A stretch of 64,000 bases of DNA from Gigantopelta aegis (GCF_016097555.1 NC_054706.1:31556194-31620193), one strand, 5' to 3'. Shown: positions 44,496-54,429, counted from the first letter of the stretch. A program made the numbers and translations. Notes: a model not told the origin generated them from the sequence alone.

Positions 44496-46031
44496 TACTG
44501 AACAAAAAAAGAAACTTCCGATTTGTACATATAGTATTTGTTGTGTTAAAGAATTCATTGTGTAATGAAATTATATAGGTAGTATTAGCCTTGAGCTGTA
44601 TTATCAGGATTCATGAATTTTATCGATTATTTTTGCACTGCTAATCGTCGACAACGTGAAATTCAATTTGCACGTGCATGCAAGGTTCGACATGTCCCGT
44701 GTAGTATTCGGTCAATTTGTTTTACTTGTCTTACTGACATTGTTGTCAAGTGAACGAAAACGCTTCAAAATTTGTAAAAAAAAATTAACGTTTTTTTACA
44801 GTGTAGCATTTTTAGTATGCCAAGAATACCCAATAATTTACGCGAACGGGCGATTGGCATGCTTGATGCTGGCATGTCGACAGAAGACCTTGCAAGGCAT
44901 GTTGGGAGTTCTAGTTCAGCGATACGAAATCTTCGCGTAAGATTTCGAACGACAGGAAGCACCAACGACTTGCCACGTCGTGGACGTCCGCGTGTTCAAG
45001 ACCGCTATATCATGAACACGCATTTGCGCAATCGATTCCAAACTGCCACTGCTACTGCTGCTAACACACCTGGGCTTCATAATAATCGAATCAGTGGGCA
45101 AACTGTTCGTAATCGTCTGCGGGAGAACGGTTTACATGCACGACGTCCTTACGTCGGATGCGTTTTAACGCAACGTCATCGTCTAAATCGTCTTAATTGG
45201 GCACGTGTACACACTCGTTGGATACGGAGACGCTGGAATACCGTTCTTTTTTCGGATGAATCCAGATTTTCTTTACAACGTGGTGATGGCAGGGTGCGCA
45301 TCTACCGTAGGAGAAATGAACGCTATGCTGACTGTTGTGTTCTTGAACGAGATCGTTTCGGGGATGGGGGTTCTGTCATGGTCTGGGCAGCCACTGCCCA
45401 TGGTTATCGTTCACCACTAGTCGTCATCGATGGCAATTTAAATGCTCAACGTTACCGCGATGACATTCTCGCTCATCACGTCATTCCTCTGTTCCATAAC
45501 AACGCCAACATCTCGATTTTTCAGCATGATAATGCCACCTCTCATACAGCTAGAGACACTGTAAATTTTCTTAGGACAAATAACATTGATTTCACTGATG
45601 ACTGGCCCGCTAAAAGTCATGATCTCAACCCCATCGAGCATGTCTGGGATAGTCTGGACAGACGATTGGGGCGTCGTCCCAACCCACCCGCTAACGTCAA
45701 CGAACTTCGTCAAGCACTCATTCAGGAATGGAACAATATTCCACAGGCAGAAATCAACACTTTAGTCAATTCTATGCGCCTGCGATGCACTGCAGTGGTC
45801 AATTCAAGAGGTGGTCATACCCGTTATTAAGTGGGTTTTTTTTTTTTTAACCCCTACCACACTTGGTCAAAATTTCTCCCAGTTTCTGTTAACCTATGGC
45901 CATGATTTTTTGCACCAAACGATGCATCATGGAACACTCTTTAAACGCATATATAACAATTATTCCCCCGGTTTGTTTTCATCAAGTTATGTTCAAGCAA
46001 AGTTAGCGGAAGTTTCTTATTTTGTTCAGTA
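44496..46031 (+). mobile_element. Tc1/mariner-type DNA transposon, apparently complete
   Basis: About 1536 bp. The left end TACTGAACAAAAAAAGAAAC is the inverse of the right end GTTTCTTATTTTGTTCAGTA, with the match continuing through TTCCG inward. TA flanks both ends (44494-44495 and 46032-46033), the standard target duplication of the superfamily. One open transposase gene fills the centre. Intact ends and gene suggest recent insertion. The TIR start ACTGAACAAA resembles a widely spread animal Tc1-like group. Confidence 0.93.
44817..45830 (+). CDS. Tc1/mariner transposase, DD35E
   Basis: 337 residues, the usual length for Tc1-like transposases. Residues 1-50 form the first helix-turn-helix region (RERAIGMLDAGMSTEDLARH, then SSSSAIRNLRVRF). 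RRGRPR at 54-59 is the GRPR-like AT-hook between the paired-type subdomains. The second DNA-binding half extends to about residue 115. The DDE catalytic triad is D147 (LFSDESRF), D238 (FQHDNATSHTAR) and E274 (DLNPIEHVWD), with 35 residues between D238 and E274, hence DD35E rather than the DD34E of classical Tc1. DWPAKSHDLNP replaces the common WPSQSPDLNP. The frame is open with all catalytic residues present. The start at 44817 is chosen because it opens the helix-turn-helix domain and lies 321 bp inside the left end. Confidence 0.95.
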   Translation: MPRIPNNLRERAIGMLDAGMSTEDLARHVGSSSSAIRNLRVRFRTTGSTNDLPRRGRPRVQDRYIMNTHLRNRFQTATATAANTPGLHNNRISGQTVRNRLRENGLHARRPYVGCVLTQRHRLNRLNWARVHTRWIRRRWNTVLFSDESRFSLQRGDGRVRIYRRRNERYADCCVLERDRFGDGGSVMVWAATAHGYRSPLVVIDGNLNAQRYRDDILAHHVIPLFHNNANISIFQHDNATSHTARDTVNFLRTNNIDFTDDWPAKSHDLNPIEHVWDSLDRRLGRRPNPPANVNELRQALIQEWNNIPQAEINTLVNSMRLRCTAVVNSRGGHTRY

Positions 46032-46114
46032 TATATAAATAGATATCAAATCCACTTTATCACAATCACACTGTTTGTGTTATATGTCACATAATAAAAG
46101 TATAATTTTTTCAG

Positions 46115-46266
46115 CTGATCAGATTGCAGAACAACTGCTGGATTTGAAACGGCAGAAACTTGAAAATGATGCTGTATACAGACAACAGCACCTACAACTC
46201 CAAAATAGAATTGCCTTACAGGAAACTTCAACATACAGTGACAAAGAAAAAAAGTTTTCTCTGTGA
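46115..46266 (+). CDS. Putative last exon of a Myb/SANT-type coiled-coil protein
   Basis: Follows an acceptor-like AATTTTTTCAG and encodes ADQIAEQLLDLKRQKLENDA, then YRQQHLQLQNRIALQE, an amphipathic coiled coil with heptad spacing, ending in a stop at 46264. C-terminal helices of this kind are common in Myb/SANT-like proteins that accompany PIF/Harbinger transposases. The convergent HARBI1-like exon 1.4 kb away supports that link. No upstream exon was identified, and the Tc1 insertion lies just upstream. The assignment is inference; only the coiled coil and splice-like acceptor are seen. Confidence 0.4.
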
Positions 46267-47100
46267 CACCAATAATTGATTTTTAAAATTCTATTTGTGC
46301 TGAAGATTTTGTAAAGGCATCTCTTACATGATTCTGGACCAAATTTCACTAAACATCGTAAGCCTAGCTTTGCACGTAAATCTAAGACTGAAGAGCATTT
46401 CACAAAGAAGTGTAAATGTAAGTTACGAGTAAAGTTAGACGTAAATGTAAGAGTGTCCTCGGCGACAATTAGTGGCGCACGTAAATTGCTACGTCCACTA
46501 CGATAATTAATAAAATGGTAACACGTTTTGTTTTTTAATTTTTCAAATAGGCTGATAGTGTTCAATTAAGACGAGTCTGCATGTTTCCTGATATATGCAG
46601 CAACAAACTAGACAATATTTCCCCCCAGTTACCTACTTCCTGTACCAGCTCCCATTAGACGCACGGCCGTACATTGGTCAGGAAATGGGGGTGTTGTAAA
46701 CTGTCCTGAAAACGCGTGTCTTCTCGTCTTCATTACGAATACATGTGGATCCCTTTTGGATCTCGGCTCATTTGCTATGCACAAACTCAAATTTCTCCAT
46801 TTACAATTCTGTTTATCAAGTTTACTCTTTCTTTTGGAAGTTATTAGTTTGTTTTATTTAACGACAGTAGTAGAATACATTGATTGATTAATAATCGGCT
46901 TTAGATGTCAAATTTCTGGTAAATGAGTTGCAAAAGAAAACACACATAGATTTACTGGCAAAGTAAGTTAGTAGTATTTCTACGACCGGCTTCTTGAAAT
47001 GGAGTAGACGTAGACGTACGGCAGGTGCAAGTTTTGCACATAAAAGTAAATTTACGATGTTTAGTGAAATAGGCTCCTAGCTATCTACTAAAGACATGAC
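46267..47100. other. Non-coding stretch with MITE-end fragments and a SINE tail
   Basis: CAAATTTCACTAAACATCGTAAG near 46340 in part, and TTTACGATGTTTAGTGAAAT near 47051, match the end sequence of the 31684-32720 element in inverse and direct orientation, and may bracket one larger element. An inverted S1 tail lies at 46846-46950. Confidence 0.5.
46846..46950 (-). repeat. S1 SINE tail fragment, inverted
   Basis: GTTTGTTTTATTTAACGACA, then ACATTGATTGATTAATAATC and GATGTCAAATTTCTGGTAA. Confidence 0.65.
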
Positions 47101-47640
47101 TTAAGACACCACTAACGAACCATTTAAAGGTTGTTCCGCAATCCTACTTTTTGGTATATTTCCTCTTTTTTTTTTTTCTTCTTCTTCAAAATACCTAGTT
47201 TCTCCTACCTTTTTGTTCTACTTTGCAACACATAGTTTCTTAATACAGCAAATATTTATGGAAAGTACTTTTTGCAGCAAGAATGTATTTCCCAATATGT
47301 GTCAACAAAATTATGAATATATTAAATTTACAACCTGAATGTCAGTGTGAGATAACATTTAATATATGTTACTTTTGTGCACTGGAGTTATAGCACTACT
47401 TCACCGAGTCTGAACATTATTTTCTTTCCCTTACATTAGTTACTATGTACTTTTGCCTCTCGCATTACTAAGAATTTTTTTTTAATTATTATTATTATTT
47501 TTTATATATATATCAACACTGATTTTGAGCCTTAAAATATCCACATCACTCATTATAAGAGGTTAGTGTTACATTTTGTATTATTTGTCATTTTTCATAT
47601 TTTATTCTGAAAGTGTCTTTGACAGTCTGCATTTATGACA
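47101..47640. other. AT-rich non-coding stretch
   Basis: No gene or element recognised. Confidence 0.5.
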
Positions 47641-47643
47641 TAT

Positions 47644-47861
47644 TTAAAATCTAGATATCAATGTTTGTCTCATATTTTGTCTATCTCCATGTGGATTGTT
47701 CACAAAGACGTCATTGTGGCGCCTGTTTATGATTTTTCCAGTTTCATTACAGGGGTATCTTGTCCTCAATTGCTTTTTTGTGCAAGCGAAATGTGGTTTC
47801 AATAATTTTCGCACACTTCGATGGCACATAAGGCAAACTGCCACCTGTCTTATGGATGCAC
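47644..47861 (-). pseudogene. HARBI1-like (PIF/Harbinger) transposase, last exon remnant
   Basis: On the minus strand an acceptor-like TTATTCTTTTAG is followed by codons for CIHKTGGSLPYVPSKCAKII then ETTFRLHKKAIEDKIP, matching the C-terminal helix region of HARBI1 transposases (normally C-L-x-K-x-G-G-x-L-x-Y-x-P-x-K-x-x-K-I-I with LHN). The tail RRHNDVFVNNPHGDRQNMRQ then TLISRF is read one frame over, so there is probably one frameshift near 47755, and the usual LHN reads LHK. The catalytic DDE part lies on exons not found here. It may be part of a decayed transposon together with the Myb-like exon at 46115-46266. Confidence 0.55.
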
Positions 47862-48860
47862 CTAAAAGAATAAACATATTTCAGTATTATGGACAAGTGA
47901 AATATTATTTTCATGCAATTAACTTTATTGATTTTGAATCTGAAACTATTCATAAAAATTAGTATTAAAAGAAATATGATATGATTGTTGTTGCTTGCTC
48001 GGCGCTATTGCTTTTAAATATTAACTTATAAGAAAAACATTTACGAACTGTGTGTAATTTTTTTTAACCATAATTGAGGCATGAACAAAAATAATCATCC
48101 ACAAACAGACAATACTTATACTTAAATTGATTCATACTTGCTAATGATAACACTGAAACTTTATTTATTTTTGGTCTGTAAACAATAACGATCAATTAGA
48201 CAAACTTTGCCATATAAAATGACATTCACTGAGTACATAATCGTTACATTCATTGACAAATGAAAAAACTCTTGTTGCTACATATGGACCAATGGGATGA
48301 CGTTATGTTGTAATGAATGAACAGTAATTTCATTATTTAATAATTATCATTCATTCGACAATTTTTGTATTATTGTAAATAATTTTAAGTTATACCTAAA
48401 CCTCGACTTAAGTAGGCATGGGTTAAAAAAAATTGGTTTATCGAGATATGAACGAAAAAAGGTAGGCACCTCTGGACCAATGAGATTGCCGTAAAGTGTA
48501 TAGACAAATAAAATTTAATTATATTATTATGAACAATTTCATGACGCTTGTCAGTGATTTAATTATTGAGGTCAGTATCAAAATTAATAAAATATGGTTA
48601 TCACACATCACTTGTTGACATAAAGGTTGTATTTAAATGAAACAACATGAAATGGCATCTATTTTCAGATACAGACATTACTATTAAGACAAATTTAAGA
48701 GCGTTTTTCAAACTTAAATTGCACCAACATTTGTTTTTGCTGACAAAAATATTCATTTGTGATGACTGTTATGTACATGTTATTTATTACAATAAGAATT
48801 CATTAAATGGCTTTTTTTTTTTTTTTAAATAGATATTTATTGCATTATTTTGTAGTTCGA
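47862..48860. other. AT-rich non-coding stretch
   Basis: No further transposase exon recognised. Includes the repeat-like block 48190-48325 and a T run at 48811-48825. Confidence 0.5.
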
Positions 48861-48946
48861 TAAAAAGGATATTAAAGGAGTTTATCTTTTAATTACCTCA
48901 TTTTGGGAGTCGCCTCCAATACAATGGATATGCACCACCTATTGTC

Positions 48947-49034
48947 TTTCCGGTTCAGTGGAGCGTATAATTGGTTTTTCCGGTTCAGTGGAGCGTATAA
49001 TTGGTTTTTCCGGTTCAGTGGAGCGAATAATGGA
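48947..49034. repeat. Three tandem 29-31-bp units near the left end of the Polinton
   Basis: Units of TTTTTCCGGTTCAGTGGAGC followed by GTATAATTGG or GAATAATGG. Short tandem repeats within or just inside terminal inverted repeats are common in Polintons, so these may belong to the left terminus. Confidence 0.8.
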
Positions 49035-49426
49035 TTTTTGAACAAAAATGGATTGCACCTATTGTGCTGAGTGGATGACTGGCATTTTTTCAAAAGATGA
49101 CTGGCATTTTTTCAAATTTTGGGCGGGAACGTCCGCGTTTTCAATGGGAACTAAAGTGGTGTTATTTATAGATAGTTTGAGTCAGTCTTTTGTGTTGGCT
49201 TGGTTTTTAGTTGTGACAAGGGTGATGGGTACAAAGACCTTTGTCTAAATATGCTTTGAAAGGTTTATTGTTAGCAATGATGAAATAATATTTTTGAATA
49301 GAAAACCAGTTGAAACCGGTTTATTTGTTATTACTATTATCCAATCGAAACAGTCGTTTTAAACAATGCATTTGAATATATGTTATAACATAAAAGAGAA
49401 GTGAAATTATTTATTATTTGTAACGA

Positions 49427-50062
49427 TTGCGTTCAAAGATGAAGTACAACGACAAGAAACAGGCTGTTTACTTCAGCTGGAAATATGTTTTACGATCAGA
49501 ATGCAGTTTTAATGAATCAATAGTGAAAAAATCAACTTGTTGGTTTAAGAGTCGTACTGAATGTGAGATGGATGCCAAACGATCCTTCTGCGATTTGACT
49601 ACCAGTACCAAGCTAATAATAATCAAGAAAATACGACCAACTCGTATACTTGTGGATGAAGTAGATACAGTTGATAACAGAAAATGCTTGGAAAATTTGT
49701 TAACTCTGAGTTATGCCTTTGAAGTGTGTAAACTGGTTCAGCGATTCTGTAAAGAAATGTGTATGGGATGCATGTTCGACGAGGAGAAAACTCACACCTG
49801 TAAAACACTGAATCACGAGGATATGCTCGAACGCTATTACACAACTGCATGGGTTGAACTGAACGAAGATGTAGTTGCTGACAGGTGGTTACGTCTTGTT
49901 TATGCAGATCCAGTTTTATTAAACACTCCAGGATTTGTTTTGTGTCAGTATCAATGCAAAGACTATTTGGATATGAACGTTAAAACTGTAGAGTGGATGA
50001 ACATTTTAAAAGAAAGACAAGTACTTAAAATACTACGTTTAGAAGATCGTATGCGAGTATAA
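49427..50062 (+). CDS. Polinton-associated cysteine-rich protein of unknown function
   Basis: 211 residues, first gene of the visible Polinton, 30 bp before the integrase region and in the same direction. The middle holds CKLVQRFCKEMCMGC, then DEEKTHTC, giving a C-x(2)-C ... H-x-C pattern that could bind zinc. The C-terminal half is helix-rich, with WMNILKERQVLKILRLEDRM. I do not recognise a named family, though cysteine/histidine-bearing accessory proteins of this size occur in other Polintons. The reading frame is open. The initiation codon may lie inside the listed frame, at the methionine-rich start MRSKMKY. Confidence 0.6.
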   Translation: MRSKMKYNDKKQAVYFSWKYVLRSECSFNESIVKKSTCWFKSRTECEMDAKRSFCDLTTSTKLIIIKKIRPTRILVDEVDTVDNRKCLENLLTLSYAFEVCKLVQRFCKEMCMGCMFDEEKTHTCKTLNHEDMLERYYTTAWVELNEDVVADRWLRLVYADPVLLNTPGFVLCQYQCKDYLDMNVKTVEWMNILKERQVLKILRLEDRMRV

Positions 50063-50092
50063 ATTAATGACACAGAATACATTAGTTCAGTC

Positions 50093-51238
50093 ATGTCATC
50101 CAGAGTGAACCCTAACACTGAAAAGAATGAACGTAACAAGAAAGGACTTGAAAAATATTATACAAAACCGAGAGACGCTGGAGCTTTCTACGGACCAAAG
50201 AAGTTTCACGACGCTCTGAAGAGACGTGGTTTACAAACGTACAAGTTAAAAGCGGTAACACAGTGGTTGAACGACGAAGATGCGTACAGTCTTCACAAAC
50301 CAGTGAACCGTTCATTCAAGCGTCTCCGAGTACGGGTTAACAAAAAAGATGAGATGTTTGACATGGATTTAATGGACGTCAGCCGCCATTCAAAAGTCAA
50401 CAATGGAGTTAGGTACCTGCTTATAGCTATTGACATTCTTTCGAGATACCTGTGGGCCATACCCCTTGTAAACAAGAAACCGGAGACGGTGTTAGAAGGC
50501 TTCAAAACAATTTTTTAAAAGACAAACGTATACCCAAGAAAGTTCGGGTAGACAAAGGTACAGAGTTCGCAGGTGTATTCAAGCAGTTTCTATCAAAAGA
50601 AAACATTAAACTGATTGTCACGCAGAATGAAGATATCAAAAGTAATTTCGCAGAAAGAAGTATTAGGACGCTTCGGGGTCTTATCGCGCGTTTTACGACT
50701 TACAACAATACACAAAAAATACATAGACGTTTTAGCAGATCTAGTACACAATTATAACAATACAGTTCACTCGTCACTGGGACTGTGGGCACCGGTTGAT
50801 GTAAATAAAGCGAACGAAATTAAAGTGTGGAGTCATCTGTACGTCGAGCCCATGGTTAAGAAACTTAAAGTAAAGAAACCATTGGCAAACTTTTTATTTA
50901 AAGTGGGTGATTTAACGAGAATCAGCTATTTGCGTAAATCATTCACAAAGGAGCAGGACTTGAGGTGGACAGAAGAGTTGTTTAAAATACATTCTAGAAG
51001 AAGACGACAAAGTATTCCAGTGTACAGACTGAGAGATTTTCACGACGAAGTGTTGAAAGGTATATTTTATACGGCCGAACTTCAGAAAGTAAATAAAAAT
51101 CAAGACATTCTGTGGAAAATCGAAAAAGTGTTAAAAAAGAAGAAGGAGAAGGGGAAAGTGTACTATTTGGTTCGGTGGTTAGGGTGGCCACCTAGCTTCG
51201 ATTCGTACATAGAAGAAGGAGAACTGAAAACTGTGTGA
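50093..51238 (+). pseudogene. Polinton integrase (retroviral-type) with C-terminal chromodomain, fossil
   Basis: Parts in order: an N-terminal region with GAFYGPKKFHDALKRRG and AVTQWLNDEDAYSLHKPV, characteristic of Polinton integrases; an RNase H-fold catalytic core recognised by FDMDLMDVSRH, YLLIAIDILSRYLWAIPL, RVDKGTEF and NFAERSIRTLRG; YNNTVHSSLG and the following APVDVN block; and a chromodomain near the C-terminus with YYLVRWLGWPPSFDSYIEE. In the family, this enzyme inserts the element with a 6-bp target duplication, and the chromodomain can direct site choice. The region as a whole is broken, about two breaks. It abuts the penton-like gene. Confidence 0.92.
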
Positions 51239-51241
51239 AGC

Positions 51242-51667
51242 ATGGAGAAGTACGTTATTTTGAAGAGCTCGGATTCTAAATCAGTGTTTCCTGACAACAA
51301 CCCCTATCACTTTCGAGTAAAGTTAAACAAGAGGTTAACTTTTGAAGGTGTGTGGATTGTGTCTCTCGTGGATTTGAATTTTGGAGAAATTGATCTTCAT
51401 GGTATGAACGATTTACAAGTAGATGTGTTGTGTAATTTGTGTGGCAGCAGTCTAGTAGGTGATAGTTTTGTACCTCTACTGAGACGTGTGGATTTACGAG
51501 ACGGTCCACGTTACGAGTTTAACACACTGTGGAATATACCAGTTGTAGTGACAGAGAGTTCATATGTCGAAATACGTATAAAAGCAACATCAGGCGTTCC
51601 GGTTTCATTTATCAAAGAGAGCACGAGTGTGACACTACTATTACGACATTATCCGTTTTTAGAGTAA
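51242..51667 (+). CDS. Penton-like minor capsid protein of the Polinton
   Basis: 141 residues. NPYHFRVKLNKRLTFEGVWI followed by VSLVDLNF is the typical opening of the single jelly-roll minor capsid protein of Polintons (F-x-V-x-L-x-x-x-L-x-L-x-G-x-W-x-V-A-L). The rest is strand-rich, ending VTLLLRHYPFLE. It lies between the integrase and major capsid genes, four bases after the integrase stop. The frame is open. Assignment rests on the opening motif and position. Confidence 0.75.
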   Translation: MEKYVILKSSDSKSVFPDNNPYHFRVKLNKRLTFEGVWIVSLVDLNFGEIDLHGMNDLQVDVLCNLCGSSLVGDSFVPLLRRVDLRDGPRYEFNTLWNIPVVVTESSYVEIRIKATSGVPVSFIKESTSVTLLLRHYPFLE

Positions 51668-51673
51668 ATTAAC

Positions 51674-52062
51674 ATGGATCGAAAACTTTACGTACCTGAT
51701 GTTAATAAATGGTTAAAGTATTTTGATAAACGAACAAAGAATGTTGTTCAGTCAAATAAGCAGGTTGGATCTGGAGTTGGGAATTACAAGCATAAGTGGT
51801 TTTCTTATATGATTCCAATGATTCCGAGACATGTAAACAGTGACGGGACAACAAGCACAAACCTAAAATAGAAGTGACGTCACAAACACAAGATGTTGTA
51901 GAAAGGGCCGAAGCTGAACAGGAACGTACCAGGGCTATAAAACATAAATCTGGTGATCGAATTGTCAGAAGCAAAAAAGTCAGACGCATGACAGTACAGA
52001 AAAAACGAGCTCCTACATCGAAGTACAAATCAGCTGTTAGTGAAAAAGATATATTTGTATAA
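51674..52062 (+). CDS. Small basic capsid-associated region of the Polinton
   Basis: Two short open reading segments lie between the minor and major capsid genes. The first starts MDRKLYVPDVNKWLKYFDKR, a style of opening seen in small structural proteins encoded next to Polinton capsid genes, with glycine- and lysine-rich sequence after it. The second is strongly basic, with KSKKVRRMTVQKKRAP-like composition, as expected for a nucleic-acid-binding core protein. Whether they represent one or two genes is unclear from sequence alone. Confidence 0.5.
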
Positions 52063-52086
52063 ACGACAACAACAACAACAAACAAT

Positions 52087-53391
52087 ATGTCACTCCTTAC
52101 AGACAAAGACTTTGTGGAAGGTTTACCCAGTGCTTTGGATCTGTTTACTATGCCCCCATACCAAACGAGTGTGTTTCAACATTACTACGTCGATGTTAGA
52201 CCTGTTAGTCAAATTACAGATTCGTCACCGGTAGAATTTCAAATTGCAAATAGTGGAAGTGACTACGTGGATTTGAAACGAAGTCGTTTACATGTTAAAC
52301 TGAAAGTGAGTCATTCCGATGGAACGGTTTTGGGTAAGGACGAACACGTGGCCCCAGTAAATTTATTCATGCAAGCTCTGTGGTCGCAAGTCGCTGTGTA
52401 CTTACAAGGTCAGCTGGTGAGTTCGGCGAACAATCATTATCCCTACAAAGCATACATTCAAACCTTACTGAATTATGGAGCAGAAGCTAAACAATCGCAA
52501 CTCCAGTCTCAACTGTTTTACAAGGACGTCGGAGAGACACAAGCAGATATCGAAAGCACCGATCCTATCACTGGCACTAATTCTGGAGTATCGGATCGAG
52601 GAGCACACATCGCTGACAGCAAAACTGTTACCATGGAAGGGCCCCTGTGTGAAGATATTTTTAACATGGGCAGATATATGGTGAATGGGGTTGATATGAC
52701 AGTTAAGTTATTTCGGAGCTCCATACCCTTTTGTTTGATGTCTGGGAAGTCCGGTCAGGAGTACAAGATCGAACTCTTAGATATTTACTTCAAGATATGT
52801 AAACTGAAAATGAACAGTGCACTTATTTTAACACATAACAAGATGTTTGAAAAGTCTAACGCCTTGTACCCATTCGCTAAAACCGAAGTTAAAATGAGTA
52901 GTATTCCGGCCTCTCAACAGAGTTACGTGTGGGACAGTGTGTACCAGTCGCAGTGTCCAAACAGGCTAATTGTTGGTTTTGTCGACGGTGACGGAGTGAG
53001 TGGATCATACACAAAGAACCCGTTTAACTTCCAGAGTTCATTCGTGAAAACGGTGGGCTTATATTTGGATGGTGTCAGTGTACCCGGTCGACCAGTCGAA
53101 GCAGATGACGTCAGTGCCTACGTGAATTTGTTTGAAGGTGTTAATAGCTGGAACCTGGATTGTGGAAATTATATTGAAAGAACTGAATTTTCTTTGGGAA
53201 ATGGTCTGTTTGTGTTCAACCTTGAACCCGTTTTCGTGGACTCTGATTATTTAAGTTTATTAAAAAACGGTAACTTAAGGTTAGAAGTGCAGTTTAAATC
53301 TGCATTAACAAAGACAGTGAGTTGTATAGTGTATGGAGAATTCCCTAGCTTGATTGAAATTGATCAAACCAGGAACGTGTATGTCAAATAA
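52087..53391 (+). CDS. Major capsid protein (double jelly-roll) of the Polinton
   Basis: 434 residues, open. It begins after an ACAACAACAACAAAC spacer. The N-terminal part has ALDLFTMPPYQTSVFQHYYV then SPVEFQIANSGSDYVDLKRS, the usual start of Polinton hexon-like proteins, where a P-P-x-Q-T-S motif precedes the first jelly roll. HYPYKAYIQTLLNYGAEAKQ is another block widely conserved in this protein, as is the later NGVDMTVKLFRS. In the family it forms the pseudo-hexagonal capsid shell. Confidence 0.92.
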   Translation: MSLLTDKDFVEGLPSALDLFTMPPYQTSVFQHYYVDVRPVSQITDSSPVEFQIANSGSDYVDLKRSRLHVKLKVSHSDGTVLGKDEHVAPVNLFMQALWSQVAVYLQGQLVSSANNHYPYKAYIQTLLNYGAEAKQSQLQSQLFYKDVGETQADIESTDPITGTNSGVSDRGAHIADSKTVTMEGPLCEDIFNMGRYMVNGVDMTVKLFRSSIPFCLMSGKSGQEYKIELLDIYFKICKLKMNSALILTHNKMFEKSNALYPFAKTEVKMSSIPASQQSYVWDSVYQSQCPNRLIVGFVDGDGVSGSYTKNPFNFQSSFVKTVGLYLDGVSVPGRPVEADDVSAYVNLFEGVNSWNLDCGNYIERTEFSLGNGLFVFNLEPVFVDSDYLSLLKNGNLRLEVQFKSALTKTVSCIVYGEFPSLIEIDQTRNVYVK

Positions 53392-53399
53392 AGAATATC

Positions 53400-53891
53400 A
53401 TGAATGGAAAGCAGATTCAGTGTGCGATTGACTGTGACTCAGATTTACGTTCACGCATTGTAGGTGTTTACTCGAGCGATACACTACCACGTTTGAAACG
53501 GCGGAGCCCTTGGGGGTGTATTGTAAACACAGACCCATCTCACCTTCCAGGCAAACATTGGGTGGCGTTCTATTTTGACAAAAACAAAGCAGAGTTTTTC
53601 GACAGTTTTGGGAAACCACCAGAACATTACAATATAACATTTGTACAATTTTTAAGGAAACATTGTACATCATACGTTTACAACGACAAATCCATACAAT
53701 TTATTAAATCCAAGACATGTGCTTTTTATTGTTTGTATTTCCTGTTACAGAAATGTAAAACTGAACTGATAATGAATGATATTATGAGTCAGTTTAGTAA
53801 AGATACATTACAGAATGATGTATTTGTGTATAACTTTATATGTAAATACTTTAGATATTGTACCCCGTCTTGTATTCACTGCTCATACTAA
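53400..53891 (+). CDS. Adenain-like cysteine protease of the Polinton
   Basis: 163 residues, eight bases after the capsid gene. GKHWVAFYFD holds the histidine, AEFFDSFGKP the acidic residue with the D-S-F-G box, and KSKTCAFYCLYFL the nucleophile cysteine region of the Ulp1/adenovirus-protease fold. In the family this enzyme matures capsid and core proteins. A polyadenylation-like AATAAA follows at about 53991. The open frame and spacing suggest the capsid and protease genes are transcribed as a unit. Confidence 0.9.
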   Translation: MNGKQIQCAIDCDSDLRSRIVGVYSSDTLPRLKRRSPWGCIVNTDPSHLPGKHWVAFYFDKNKAEFFDSFGKPPEHYNITFVQFLRKHCTSYVYNDKSIQFIKSKTCAFYCLYFLLQKCKTELIMNDIMSQFSKDTLQNDVFVYNFICKYFRYCTPSCIHCSY

Positions 53892-54019
53892 TATGTTAAA
53901 TATTGTACACAATCATGTATCTAGTTTGTATTGTTATTATAATATTGTACCAATTCATGTATTTCCCTGTAATTCAAACATGTTTTGAAAATAAATACAT
54001 TATATCGTAAAATGTTGAT

Positions 54020-54302
54020 CTGTAATTTGTGGGTTCCTATCACACAATCACTCACCGCCCCCCACTCCAACTACAAACACTTCTATTCCCCTTCCAGATT
54101 CACCTTCTGCCCCTCTTTTACGTACACCACCTATCCCTTTCTTTGTTCCACTTAACACTTCACTCACTTGGACAGCCACTCAAACACCTGTTGACACAAT
54201 CTCTGTCACTCCTACCACACATCCGTTTTCTTTCTCTTCCATTCCTCTGTTTGCTTCTGATGAATCCGATGAAGAAATAGAAATGTTTTCAATTAAACAT
54301 TA
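54020..54302 (+). other. Proline/threonine/serine-rich reading frame, no own start codon
   Basis: One plus-strand frame is open from about 54014 to a stop at 54301 and reads as Pro/Thr/Ser-rich sequence with an acidic end, SDESDEEIEMFSIKH. It lacks an ATG, so it may be part of a longer transcript or chance. Pyrimidine-rich DNA here favours such a composition. Confidence 0.3.
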
Positions 54303-54429
54303 ATTCTAAACAGAAAAGACTGGTAGTATTTCACAACTTCTCTTTCACAGCCATTCCTGTTTCTAACATTGCAAATTCACCTTCTGCCCTTTTATGTTTT
54401 TTTATTTTCTATTTAATTCATAAGTGTTT

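Noticed and set aside
44656-44940. 94-codon frame overlapping the start of the transposase
   Set aside because: Out of frame with the transposase, without domain; the transposase start at 44817 explains the region.
51276-52106. Minus-strand open frames across the capsid gene region
   Set aside because: Shadows of the plus-strand Polinton genes.
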